Below are positions 57,601 to 64,000 of a stretch of DNA of 64,000 nucleotides, piece by piece (the stretch's first letter is position 1; every line of letters starts with the position of its first letter). This DNA is from CAVRUD01 sp963724285 (GTDB lineage Bacteria > Chloroflexota > Chloroflexia > Thermomicrobiales > UBA6265). Below the pieces are notes generated by a model, which saw only the letters and a list, made by a program, of their open reading frames with translations, was not told the origin of the DNA and ran no database searches. The position numbers were made by a program, and so were the translations under genes. The stretch is taken from the NCBI GenBank assembly GCA_963724285.1, contig CAVRUD010000004.1:1-64000 (forward strand), given 5' to 3'.

Positions 57601-58948
57601 GGACGTAGCCGTCGCGGTCCCAGCCGCCGTCACCGGCCAGAGGGAAATAGCCGCCGCGGTTCCCGTCGGTGACCAGCAGGTCCGTCCGGCCGTCGCCGTC
57701 GGCGTCGACCAATTGGACGCCCGGGTCGGCGAGGTGGACGCCGGCCGGCGCCGTGGCCATCGCCCGCGGCCGGTCAAAGCGTCCTCCCCCGAGGTTGCGC
57801 CAGTAGCGGACGACCCCGTTCATCTGGAGGACGCTGGGCAGGCCGTTGGCGAACAGGTCGACCAGGTCGTACTCCGGGTGGCCGAGGGAGGCATCGGGGA
57901 CGGTGCCGCCGGGCGCGGTGAACGACCCGTAGCGCCGCCGCTTCGGCTCGAACGCCGAGTAGCCAAACTCCAGCGGCGGCAGTTCCTCGCTCCGCTCGCC
58001 GTCGTGCCCGACCGTCCGCACCAAGCTCAAGAGTGAAACGCCGTTGGTGGGCAATGGTTGGGGTGGACCGGGCCGCTGGTCGAGGTAGACGAAGCGATAG
58101 GTGCGGACCGCCAGCTCGGGGCCGGGGTCTGGCGCGGTCGAGACGGCAATCACCGTGCACCGGCGGGCGGTCCGGATTTCGAAGCCGCTCCGGTAGTCGG
58201 AGAAGGGGTCCGGACGATCCTCGTAGGTGAAGCGGACGTGGACCAGGTACTTCGGGTCGGTCGGGTCGCCGTAGTCGACGTAGCGGATCTCGGACAGGTA
58301 GAGCTGATCCCAACGGTGCGGGCCGTCGACTGGGTTCTCGTCGCGCTCGTAGCGGTACTCGATCCGGTTACCGAAGGGGTCGGTCGTCTCGGTCAGGCGC
58401 CAGGCGAAGACATGGCGCAGGTTGTCCGGGTCGGCGACCGCGGCCGGGTCCGCTTCTCCGGCCGGAAATCCGCCGACCCTGCGGGTGCCGTAGCGGCTCA
58501 CAAGACCGTCCTTGCTCTCGACGATCCAGTAGTCGCCACCGTCGCCGCGGTGATGGGTGATCCGAGCGAAGAGCCCTTCGGTCCGCGGCCGGTACCGCTG
58601 ACCGCCCTCTGGCCCCCCGGACACCGGAACGAGGTCTTCCGCCCCGGAGAGGACGAAGGTGTCGCGGGCGTCGTCGTAACGGGGTACCCCTTTCGCGGTC
58701 TTGCGGGTCACACCCGGCACGCTCAACGCCCAGCCGAGACCGAACGGCCCGTTGCCGCTCCCGGTGCTGTAGGCAAGACCGATCTGGGGCTGGAAGCCGT
58801 TGCGCCCCTGGGGCAGGGCGATCGGCACCGAGAAGTTCCCGGTGCCCGTGTGCAGGTCGGGCGAGAAGGTCTCGCCAATACCCTGGATCGCGCCACCGCC
58901 TTTCGGCAGGGAGATGGGCGAGGCCGAGCCGGTGCCTTTGGTGCTCAT
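51617..58948 (-). CDS. fused TcB-TcC Rhs toxin
   Basis: An intact 2443-residue protein. Residues about 15-300 are SpvB/TcB-like (GETFSPDLHTGTGNFSVPIA, FGLGWALSVPGVTRKTAKGV). About 395-640 has four FG-GAP/VCBS repeats (DADGDGRTDLLVTDG, DLDGDGITDAL, DINGDGLQDIVLVQDG, DVDGDGVADLVYVGSG). TcB middle domains follow, then a long YD/Rhs shell (about 1000-2080) and the Rhs core with its autocleavage end GLADHGARYYAPWLARWVSC, DPLGPVAGLNPYQFVSNNP, INRVDPAGK near residue 2133. The last 310 residues are the variable toxin. In known Tc complexes TcB and TcC form the cocoon that carries the toxin; here they are one chain. GGAGGAGCACGCCA precedes the ATG. Confidence 0.9.
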   Translation of the reverse strand: MSTKGTGSASPISLPKGGGAIQGIGETFSPDLHTGTGNFSVPIALPQGRNGFQPQIGLAYSTGSGNGPFGLGWALSVPGVTRKTAKGVPRYDDARDTFVLSGAEDLVPVSGGPEGGQRYRPRTEGLFARITHHRGDGGDYWIVESKDGLVSRYGTRRVGGFPAGEADPAAVADPDNLRHVFAWRLTETTDPFGNRIEYRYERDENPVDGPHRWDQLYLSEIRYVDYGDPTDPKYLVHVRFTYEDRPDPFSDYRSGFEIRTARRCTVIAVSTAPDPGPELAVRTYRFVYLDQRPGPPQPLPTNGVSLLSLVRTVGHDGERSEELPPLEFGYSAFEPKRRRYGSFTAPGGTVPDASLGHPEYDLVDLFANGLPSVLQMNGVVRYWRNLGGGRFDRPRAMATAPAGVHLADPGVQLVDADGDGRTDLLVTDGNRGGYFPLAGDGGWDRDGYVPYRRVPSLGLEEPTVRLVDLDGDGITDALRTGTHLELFFNDGKSGWGRTESRSRRAAEVFPDVNLADPRVKLADINGDGLQDIVLVQDGRIDYWPSLGHGYWGRRVTMRGSPRFGDPAAAGYEVGYDPQRLLLADVDGDGVADLVYVGSGSVKVWIGRSGNGWSAPIVVRGTPPITNRDAVRVADMHGTGTAGILWTYDQGTQRESTYKFLDLTGGTKPYLLTSMDNHRGAITRVAYTSSTDFYLADEANPATRWRTRLPFPVQVVARVEVIDQLSGGKLSTEFRYHHGYWDGVEREFRGFGLVEQLDTETFDAYHAGLDDPDRPFVPVAEATFSPPILTRLWFHQGPVGNDGDWTVPSLAGVPWIGDPPALDQLSTSAAFLATLPRRVRRDAVRSLRGQILRTEVYALDGSERQDRPYSVTEHVYGLREEDPPGPGESADRLHIFFPHPVATRSTDWERGGDPKTHVEVTSDYDEYGLARSRTTVAVPRGRAYRLPAVAGGAQYLVTRTETRFARPAVGGRFIVDRPASARTYEIANEGSLALPDLIVAVARGDLTRSVIGQTLSFYDGPAFEGLELGAVGDHGLLVRTESLVFTPALLQEAYGEMTATGILPYLVANAPPAWTAEYPEEFRQRLPALAGFRYRPAGVDSVEGYFAVTDRRCYDVHLPAAPGTRPYGLLVESRDPLDQPMVVAHDRYGLLPVAVTDPAGLVTTAEYDYRVLSPRRAIEPNGNLSVYAFTPLGMVAGIATIGQDGTGDTSAVPSATFAYDVRAFVDRQQPVSVRSTRRVYHANDPEAPPERKDETITAVEYSDGFGRLLQTRAQADQVRFGDVPSGDAGLPANPDLGAGVAVGQSQSGEPRVVVGGWQIYDNKGRVVERYEPYFAASYAYALPDAGTLTRIQKSTTFYDARGQVVRTVNPDGSEQRMVRGVPGTIASPNLSDPTRYEPSPWQTFSYDANDNAGRTHSAVSTGYQGHWNTPVSTTVDALGRTVQSVVRNGPDPSADWYITSSTYDLRGNLTSVVDPLGRQAVATIYDLANRPVRTDLLDAGTRWTVSDAAGRKIEERDTKGALVLHAYDSLGRPCLLWARDGTGDPITLRQRIDYGDAADDQDAARAANRLGRLWRQYDEAGLLTIERYDIKGNVLEKSRRVIRDDPILAVFADAATNEWRVPIFRVDWQPATGQSLGDLADALLDPEPLQTTFAYDALGRATALRYPVDADGQRRTVRPRYNCAGAIDRIELDGAGSAAVPIERIAYNAKGQRLLVVFGNGLMTRYAYESRTAQMARRRTERYTTPAPLTYVPNGNPLQDDTYAYDLAGNLLALHDLSPDSGVPPVGDGPGGPGLPSDEYASFAHLVDESEPASADFGLIRSFTYDPLYRLLTATGRECDAPAATPWSDAPRCHDVTRTRPYTETYQYDPLGNLVELKHLSSGQGFTRTLGYTQGGNRLASLAVGTDVYGYAHDATGNLLQEGAARFFAWDHGNRLRAYRTQARASGSQPAEDRWSEPSIHVHYLYDAAGRRVKKLTRKQGGAVEVAVWIDGFFEIRRAGSSGAVTENRTLQVLDGTKRIAEIRTGPPLPGDLRPAVTYELADHLGSVSVVVDGTGALIDREEFTPYGETSFGSFARKRYRFHGKERDEESGLADHGARYYAPWLARWVSCDPLGPVAGLNPYQFVSNNPINRVDPAGKSDGPACKVDLVIGKYSDVGGHHPIQAAAYTPASGATDPFYNQAVAISQSDGAFTPAIHSDVTRAQKAINEAAWSSVTGEPYSATVGKGGLKVETLEGAASQTNLKPEAAVRTENISFGTKPVKSAPGFSGPGTLPPTATPSFEEAKGYTGLSHATGVVPPGQAKEIVEMASRQREALGSVPLRVPNAPKAPSPVKMVGKGTAVLFGFGVYFAAQDAKAAREEGDIVGETLAWTQAVPLIGEAGTATHLWWQMFKAGMVLSQMKAQMELDQMRQAAQEAYFPTDPVPTGVRTLLDMFSRGNPIRPF
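51620..52547 (-). other. variable C-terminal toxin region of the TcB-TcC protein
   Basis: This codes the 310 residues after the Rhs cleavage motif. It begins CKVDLVIGKYSDVGGHHPIQ, then AAAYTPASGATDPFYNQ, AVAISQSDGAFTPAIHSDVT and RAQKAINEAAWSS. The HH pair plus later His and the Q-x-x-I-N pattern recall GHH/HNH-type nuclease toxin ends of Rhs proteins, but I cannot assign a family. A hydrophobic stretch (GTAVLFGFGVYFAAQDAKAA) and amphipathic helices (MVLSQMKAQMELDQMRQAAQ) follow. There is no ORF next to it that looks like an immunity gene. Confidence 0.5.
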
Positions 58949-59372
58949 TGGCGTGCTCCTCCGGAGGGGCTACGAACGGGACGCGGCCTTCGAAGCCTGG
59001 GTGCGCCTAGGTGCCGGCATCGAGAACGCCACGTCGCACGGCGGCTCCAAGCGGACCGACGAGGCTCCGAGCAGTGCTCGGAGCCAAAGCGCGGCGGTGT
59101 CCGCCGTCTACTCGGGCGCGAACGCGTGTAGCAGAGGGCTGTCGAACGCTCGGAGCGGTGGGCTACCCAGGGGCAGCCGGATGACTCCCCCGCTGTCGGC
59201 GGCGCCGCACCGTCGGGTCACGCGACGTTTTCGGCGATCCAGCGGCCAACGGTGAACACCAATCTCCAGGTCAGCCCCGGCCGCCGAGGGTAAAACCCGG
59301 GGTCACGGTGCCCTCAATCGACGCCCTCCGCCAGCCCGACCGACGACGGATCGGAGCGTTCCTCCGAGGCCG
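58949..59372. other. gap between hydrolase and TcBC genes
   Basis: 424 bases without a credible gene, so the TcBC gene probably has its own promoter here, though none is obvious. It contains the hairpin at 59063-59085 and, near 59283, a G/C-rich run. Confidence 0.4.
59063..59085. repeat. hairpin upstream of TcBC
   Basis: GGCTCCGAGC and GCTCGGAGCC form a perfect 10-bp stem with a three-base loop. On the minus strand no T tract follows. It might terminate the hydrolase transcript or structure the TcBC leader. Confidence 0.5.
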
Positions 59373-61163
59373 TCAGGGCGGCAGGGCGTCGAGCTTCTTC
59401 ATCCGAACGATGACGCCGCCTTCCGGGTGGTACTTGTAGCTCTTGACGGTGTTGCCGAGCTCGTCGCCCCAGTCCGGGTTGTGCCAGTTCGGGCCGGCGA
59501 AGTAGAAGCCCGCCACGTCGTCCCAGACCGTGAATCCCGGCGTGTCGGCCTGCTGCTCCTTGATCTGGCGGAGGACCTCGGCCATCGCCCAGATGGCGTA
59601 CGGCCGTTCCCGGCACATCCGGTCGAAGTCGATGCCGCGGCTCTCGGCGGTGGAGCGGAAGATCCCGTTGAAGGGCAGAACCTCCGACGGGCGTCCTTCG
59701 AAGAAGACTGGCGGCTTGCCCCAGTCCTTGCCGAAGGACCCCTCGCGGGCCAGCATCGACTTGATGAGGTGGGGCGGCACGCCGGTCTTCTCGGCCGCGT
59801 CGGCGATCTCGTCGTTCATCTCGTCGAGGGTCGCCCACGCGCCGCCGGCCTTCGGCAGCTTGGAGGCGATGCCGCCCCCGCCGCCGACCGTCCCGCCGCT
59901 CGCGTGCACCCACCCCTTCTCGTCAGCAAGTCGGTACCAGCGCGCCGATCCCTGGACCGTCTGGCCTTTGTCGGTGAGCCCGTCCACCCTGTGGACCGTC
60001 CCGGCGTCGAGGTGCCGCAGCGGGGCGCCGCTGTCCCGCGATGGGCCCGGCCGGACCGAAGCCCCCGCGGCCCCGACCGTCAGCTTGCCTGTCTTTTCCA
60101 CGAACCCGGGGACCCCCCCGCCGGCGCTCACCTGATAGCGTCCGCCGCTGGCATGGACCCACTTCCGGTTGGTGAGCCGGTACCAGCGGGTCGAGCCCTC
60201 GGCCGATTCGCCGTCGTCGGTGTAGCCGATCGTCTTGTAGGTCTTGCCCGCGGTGAGCTGGCGCGCGTTGCCGCCCGCGTTCCGGCGCGGGGCGTCCCGG
60301 GCGATCGCCCCCGTCGTGGCAACCAGGGACCCCGCCTCCGCGACGACCTTCGGCTTCTTCGGCACCGTTCCGCCGTTCTTGGCGTGTCGGATCAGATCCT
60401 GGTCGAGGTTCTCGTGGGTCACCTTGAGCCCCGGGCACGTCTTGGGCCAGCTGTTGTTCGGGTCGTTCGGGTTCCAGTTCGGGTTCTGGTCGCGGTGGTA
60501 CATGATCCCCAGCGGTTGGGCGGGGTTGTCGATGCCGCCGTCCCGGACGAACGTCAGCGGGATTTCCCGGTCGACGTGCTGGTTCGGCCGGCAGATGATC
60601 CCGAGCAGCCGACCCGCAGCCCGTTTGAACGCGTCGCTGAACTCGGCGTGGTCCCCGTTGTGGGCGCACTCTAGGTGGGCCCAGCGCCCGTTGCGATGGA
60701 CGATGCCGATGCCGTCGTGGGCAGGGTGGGTGGCAACGTAGACGCGCGGCACCCCCGGGCTGTACGGGCCTTCGCCGGAGTACAGCCAGAAATGCGGCCC
60801 GACGCCCCGGGGCCAGCCGTGTTTCTTCTCGTACCACTCGAAGAAGATGAAGTTCAGCGAGCGCATCCCGGCCCAATCCTTGGCGGTTGGGGCCTCGGTG
60901 TGGTGGAACCCGACGGCGTTGTATGGGCGGGTCCCCAGACGCTGGACCGCGAACCACCGCTCGAACTCGTCGAGCGTGAACTCCTTGCCCACGAAGAGCT
61001 TGTCGCTTTCGTCCACGTAAGGCGCGAAATCGACGGGAGCCTCGGGTTCCAACGCTCCTTCGGCCTCAGCCTCCCGGAACACGCCCTCCAACCCCTGTTG
61101 GAACGCGGGATCGCCGTGGACGTCTTCCGGTACTTCGTTCTCGGGACCATGCTGTTGCGCCAT
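59373..61163 (-). CDS. modular peptidoglycan hydrolase: amidase, two SH3b, lysozyme-like domain
   Basis: A 596-residue protein without a signal peptide. Residues about 60-265 are an N-acetylmuramoyl-L-alanine amidase (Amidase_2/PGRP type) with zinc ligands in AVGFHHTEAPTA, LGIMYHRDQNPN and SWPKTCPGLK. Two SH3b units follow (RQLTAGKTYKTIGYTDDGES..., ASVRPGPSRDSGAPLRHLDA...), then from about 440 a lysozyme/transglycosylase-like domain (PPHLIKSMLAREGSFGKDWG, VFFEGRPSEVLPFNG, GFYFAGPNWHNPDW), with the catalytic Glu probably in LAREGS. AGGAGG precedes the ATG. As a signal-less two-enzyme lysin upstream of a Tc toxin it resembles the endolysin of lysis-type Tc release systems; that link is inference. 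Confidence 0.8.
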   Translation of the reverse strand: MAQQHGPENEVPEDVHGDPAFQQGLEGVFREAEAEGALEPEAPVDFAPYVDESDKLFVGKEFTLDEFERWFAVQRLGTRPYNAVGFHHTEAPTAKDWAGMRSLNFIFFEWYEKKHGWPRGVGPHFWLYSGEGPYSPGVPRVYVATHPAHDGIGIVHRNGRWAHLECAHNGDHAEFSDAFKRAAGRLLGIICRPNQHVDREIPLTFVRDGGIDNPAQPLGIMYHRDQNPNWNPNDPNNSWPKTCPGLKVTHENLDQDLIRHAKNGGTVPKKPKVVAEAGSLVATTGAIARDAPRRNAGGNARQLTAGKTYKTIGYTDDGESAEGSTRWYRLTNRKWVHASGGRYQVSAGGGVPGFVEKTGKLTVGAAGASVRPGPSRDSGAPLRHLDAGTVHRVDGLTDKGQTVQGSARWYRLADEKGWVHASGGTVGGGGGIASKLPKAGGAWATLDEMNDEIADAAEKTGVPPHLIKSMLAREGSFGKDWGKPPVFFEGRPSEVLPFNGIFRSTAESRGIDFDRMCRERPYAIWAMAEVLRQIKEQQADTPGFTVWDDVAGFYFAGPNWHNPDWGDELGNTVKSYKYHPEGGVIVRMKKLDALPP

Positions 61164-61362
61164 GCGACGACCTCCTGTCCAACCGAGCCGCTCGTATCCA
61201 ACGTTTCCGCTGGGCTCGGATTCACGCCCTCAGAGCACGTGTGAAGAGAAGAGATTCCCCGCCAGGTGATGAAACCTCGTCGCAGCGTAGGCAGACCGTG
61301 GGCGCGGATTTTCGCGCGCACGATGCAAAACGGTCGAGGCGATAATCGCCCCGCGCTACACC

Positions 61363-61773
61363 CTACGGCCCTGTCGCGCTTGAGTGTCGGATCGCCCTTA
61401 AGGCCGGACCAATTCTGAGGCTTTGCCCCAGAGCGAGCAGTTCGACCATGTGCTGGGCCTCCCTCGTAGGAGCTACGAGCGCTGGATCGATGACCGGTGC
61501 CAGAGCAACGAAGGAACCACCGTCCGCGAAGTCATCGGCGAGGTTGACGGCGACCCGGAGCGCCAGGCAGGTCTTGCCGACGCCGCCGGGGCCGGTTAGG
61601 ACCAGGAGGCGGGCGTCGGCGCTCCTCCGGCGCGCCGACGCCTCGGCGGCCTCGCGCTCGCGGCCGCCGAACGAGGTAAGAAGCTGTGGGATGCGCGTCC
61701 ATGGGTCGCGACGCCGACCTGTCAACGGGGCGAGCGGCGTCGGGGCGACATGGGCTTGGTTTGGCACGCTCAT
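61363..61773 (-). CDS. truncated NB-ARC regulator fragment
   Basis: 137 residues beginning MSVPNQAHVAPTPLAPLTGR. The start and the P-loop LVLTGPGGVGKTCLALRVAV match the NB-ARC regulators elsewhere in this window, and GGSFVALAPVIDPALV follows as expected. After REAQHMVELLALGQSLRIGP the resemblance ends and the frame stops, so the Walker B, TPR and HTH parts are missing. A 5' remnant, lying next to an IS5-type element. Confidence 0.65.
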   Translation of the reverse strand: MSVPNQAHVAPTPLAPLTGRRRDPWTRIPQLLTSFGGREREAAEASARRRSADARLLVLTGPGGVGKTCLALRVAVNLADDFADGGSFVALAPVIDPALVAPTREAQHMVELLALGQSLRIGPALRAIRHSSATGP

Positions 61774-61941
61774 GGGTGAGCCTTGGTGACGGCCCTTCCG
61801 GAACGACGAATACGATGAGAGCAGCGTAGAACCGCTCGTCACTCGGGCTCCGGTTGGCTGACAGCGTATGGGTCAATCATACGAGTACTTTTGGTCCGTC
61901 AAAATCCCACTCATGGACTGACCCATTATGGCTAGCCGTCC

Positions 61942-62510
61942 CTAGAGCATGTTATGGACTTGGTGGTTTTTGGACGTGAAGAGCCCGCCCCGCAGGCCCT
62001 TTCCCTCGGACGTGAAGGACGACGGATGGGCCTTCGTGGACCCGTCCCCGACCCTGATGACGCCCGACGCCCCCAACGGCGCCACGACTCGCGCGAGGTC
62101 TTCAACGCGCTGCGCTGGCCGGTGCGCACTGGCCCCCAATGGCGCTATTTGCCGACCAACTTCCCGCCTTGGGAGGCCGTGTACGAGCGGGCCCGGCGGT
62201 AGGTCGCGGCGGGCTGCCTCGACGACACGGTCCAGGATCTGCGGGCGACGCTGCGCTGGGCCGACGGCCCGACCGCCGTCGTCTTCGACAGCCGCACCCT
62301 GCAGAGCACGCCGGAGAGCGGCGCCCGGGCCAACTGGACGGGTGGTGGAGCGCTCCTTCGCCTAGGCGAGCCGCTTCTACCGCCTGGCGCGGGACGACGA
62401 GCGGCTCCCGGGCACGGCCGCAGGGCTGCACCTCGCCGCCTTCGCCTGCCTGATGCCGCACCGTGTCGCCCCGCTCCTGGCTCATCCGCCAACTACCTAA
62501 CAGGTTCTAG
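61942..62510. mobile_element. internally deleted IS5-family insertion sequence
   Basis: Terminal repeats GAGCATGTTATGGACTT (left, from 61945) and GAACCTGTTAGGTAGTT (right, read inward from 62507) match at most positions, and both ends sit against CTAG (61942-61945 and 62507-62510), consistent with a CTA/CTAG target duplication of this family. The interior holds only the two ends of a transposase gene. At about 570 bases it is well below the usual 0.8-1.2 kb. Confidence 0.7.
61975..62503 (+). pseudogene. IS5-family transposase remnant
   Basis: Reads in several frames: SDVKDDGWAFVDPSPTLMTP, EVFNALRWPVRTGPQWRYLP, TNFPPWEAVYERARR then stop, VAAGCLDDTVQDLRATLRWA, and TAVVFDSRTLQSTPESGARA as the first DDE-type part. 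It then jumps directly to RVVERSFA-stop-ASRFYRLARDDERLPG and FACLMPHRVAPLLAHPP, the C-terminal end. The middle, including most of the catalytic domain, is deleted. Confidence 0.75.
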
Positions 62511-62819
62511 GCCGGCGTCACCCGCGACGCTGGTGTAGAAGTTGATTCGGACCGCAATCATCTCGAGTTCCACCGGAACCACTGCCATGCCATATCCCTG
62601 CCGTGAATCGCGGTTCAAGTGGGTAGAGCGCCAACCGCCCCCACCATCATCACGTAGAGCCGTCTTGTCCAAGCTGAATGGAACTCCGTGGTTCCACGGA
62701 TGTTGCCCACTGCTCCTCCGAATAGGGTGTCTGGGGAAGGTTTCGAGTAGCGGTTCGCCGCGACCGGACCGCCGACTTGATACGACAGGGTCCCTATCCC
62801 CGGAAGGAGCCACCGCGCG
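62511..62819. other. gap upstream of the sortase gene
   Basis: No gene recognised. It must hold the sortase promoter; I could not identify convincing boxes. Confidence 0.3.
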
Positions 62820-63485
62820 ATGAACCCGACCAATTCACCCCTGGACCGCCGCATCTCCACCCGCCGCCGGGCCGCCATGCTGGTTGCGCCGGTGGGGCTG
62901 GCGCTAGGCGCGGGCCTCGGCCACATCCGCATCGGGGCCCAGGCCGCGACCGAGACCGGCACCGTGGTCGATGCCCATGAGCGCCCCGTACCCCGGGGCT
63001 TTAACCCGGGAGATCTGTCCCAGGCGAAGGGCGCCCGCCCGGTGGGGATCGAAGTCGCCGCCGCGGGAGTGGACGCCGAGATCGAAGTGATCAACATCAT
63101 CGATGGGGTGATGCAGGACCCCACGGACCCGCTGCTCGTCTCCTGGTACGAGGAATCGGCCAAGTTGGGCGAGATCGGCAATGTCCTCTTTGCCGGCCAT
63201 GTCAACTGGTACTCCATCGGTGCCGCCGTTTTCTTCAATCTTGAAGACCTCGCGGAAGACGACGAAATCATCGCCACCGGCGAAGACGGTGAGCTGTACC
63301 GCTACGCCGTGGTGTGGAACGAGACCGTCGAACTGGCCACCCTGACGCCCAAGCGGATCGAAGAACTCGTTGGTCAAACCAAGATCGAAAGCGTGACGCT
63401 GGTCACCTGTGGGGGCGAGTTCGACGCCGCGACCGGACACTACCTCTCCCGCACGGTCGTCCGGGGGAGACGCCTGCGCGACTAA
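62820..63485 (+). CDS. class F sortase
   Basis: A 221-residue sortase with an N-terminal membrane anchor (AAMLVAPVGLALGAGLGHI). The transpeptidase fold shows PVGIEVAAAGVDAEIEVINI at its start, the catalytic His in NVLFAGHVNWYSIGA, the catalytic Cys in SVTLVTCGGEFDAATGHYLS and the Arg in TVVRGRRLRD. The FAGHVN...F pattern suits class F, widespread in actinobacteria and Chloroflexi. AAGGAG is 11 bases before the ATG. No LPxTG-type substrate is encoded next to it; the targets are elsewhere. Confidence 0.82.
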   Translation: MNPTNSPLDRRISTRRRAAMLVAPVGLALGAGLGHIRIGAQAATETGTVVDAHERPVPRGFNPGDLSQAKGARPVGIEVAAAGVDAEIEVINIIDGVMQDPTDPLLVSWYEESAKLGEIGNVLFAGHVNWYSIGAAVFFNLEDLAEDDEIIATGEDGELYRYAVVWNETVELATLTPKRIEELVGQTKIESVTLVTCGGEFDAATGHYLSRTVVRGRRLRD

Positions 63486-63574
63486 TGCGCTCGCTGTCCG
63501 CTTCCGCCAATAGCCGTGGCATGTTCCCTGCTAGTCACAGGGGTACATGCCACATTGGCGGATGGAGGTATTCG

Positions 63575-63844
63575 ATGGTTGCAGTCGCAGCTACCCCAAT
63601 TACCCCAATGAGTTGGACCCTGGAAGCCGCCTGGACGATCCCCAACGGCACTCCGGTCCACGACGTCAATGGGACAAAGATTGGCAAGGTGTGCGATGCC
63701 GATATCGATGCGTTGGTGGTGACGCACGGCCGCTTTTTCGTCCACGAGATCGCGATCGACATGGCCGATGTCGATCGGCTCGAACAGGGCCGCCTGGTCC
63801 TCAAGGTCACGAAAGACGCCGTCCTCAACGGCGTGCGCAGCTAG
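63575..63844 (+). CDS. DUF2171/PRC-barrel-like small protein
   Basis: An 89-residue protein; ATG at 63575 with GGAGGTATTCG before it. It reads WTIPNGTPVHDVNGTKIGKV, then a beta-rich stretch VVTHGRFFVHEIAIDM and VDRLEQGRLVLKVTKDAVLNG, the pattern of the DUF2171 family, related to PRC-barrels. It may be a small cytoplasmic regulatory or structural protein. It lies 90 bases after the sortase gene; the region after it to the window end shows nothing. Confidence 0.65.
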   Translation: MVAVAATPITPMSWTLEAAWTIPNGTPVHDVNGTKIGKVCDADIDALVVTHGRFFVHEIAIDMADVDRLEQGRLVLKVTKDAVLNGVRS

Positions 63845-64000
63845 CCCGCACGTTCGCCGCGGTACACAACCTGTCAGACGCGTTCAGGCGATGGCCCCGA
63901 CAGCCATCGCCCGCATTGTTATGCGTGAGGATTGGCGTTCGGCGCGCGGAGCCAGGGGATTGAGGTGCTTGGCCGACTTCTGCATGGCGTTGCACAGGAC

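Noticed and set aside
1..64000. tRNA, rRNA and CRISPR arrays
   Set aside because: No cloverleaf with conserved GGTTCGAATCC-type arm, rRNA core sequence or regular direct repeats with spacers recognised on either strand.

Overview
This window is high-GC bacterial DNA with long GGAGG-type ribosome binding sites, frequent GTG/TTG starts and no recognisable tRNA, rRNA or CRISPR array. The gene content (several very large NB-ARC/TPR regulators of the LuxR and BTAD kinds, secreted cupredoxin-like proteins, a TAT-exported family 5 solute-binding protein, a class F sortase, MFS pumps) suggests Chloroflexota, probably near Thermomicrobia. That placement is inference from protein flavour; no marker gene is present.

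Layout. 0-6 kb: two tandem paralogous secreted cupredoxin-like genes (the second frameshifted) and a BTAD/NB-ARC/TPR regulator. 6-11 kb: secreted thermonuclease, a nucleotidyltransferase, a decayed subtilase, class I mannose-6-phosphate isomerase and a FhuF-like 2Fe-2S ferric reductase. 11-17 kb: an SH3b/M23 peptidase (frameshifted), two MFS transporters and two copies of a hairpin element. 17-22 kb: an ArsR-hydrolase-SRPBCC operon with a readable promoter/operator, and a LuxR-type NB-ARC regulator. 22-28 kb: small HAD phosphatase, FxLD-like PCMT methyltransferase, zf-TFIIB protein, cupin/cupredoxin protein, allantoinase-type amidohydrolase, MNT-type nucleotidyltransferase and the relic of a type III restriction gene. 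28-32 kb: His-rich small protein and a divergent TetR/DHA2 efflux pair with two identical operators around a near-consensus promoter. 32-42 kb: two tandem family 5 solute-binding proteins (one badly frameshifted), an RTX-like calcium-binding protein, a LuxR-type ATPase regulator and a Cys-rich Dicty-CTDC repeat protein.

42-61 kb is the main accessory block, all on the minus strand: a peptidoglycan hydrolase (amidase + two SH3b + lysozyme-like domain), a 2443-residue fused TcB-TcC Rhs toxin, a TcA-like pore/translocation component with Ig-like and LamG-type front domains (read as two ORFs with a GTGA start/stop overlap), and a broken CHAT-like gene. This has the parts of a Tc (ABC) toxin complex next to an endolysin-like enzyme, as would suit lysis-mediated release. 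The last 3 kb hold a truncated ATPase regulator, an internally deleted IS5-family element, a class F sortase and a DUF2171-like protein.

Single-base reading-frame breaks are unusually common (about ten loci), often in C/G homopolymers, while neighbouring long ORFs are intact. Some of these are probably consensus errors in a long-read assembly; the multiply broken loci (subtilase, second solute-binding protein, CHAT gene, IS5, restriction relic) are better candidates for true pseudogenes.
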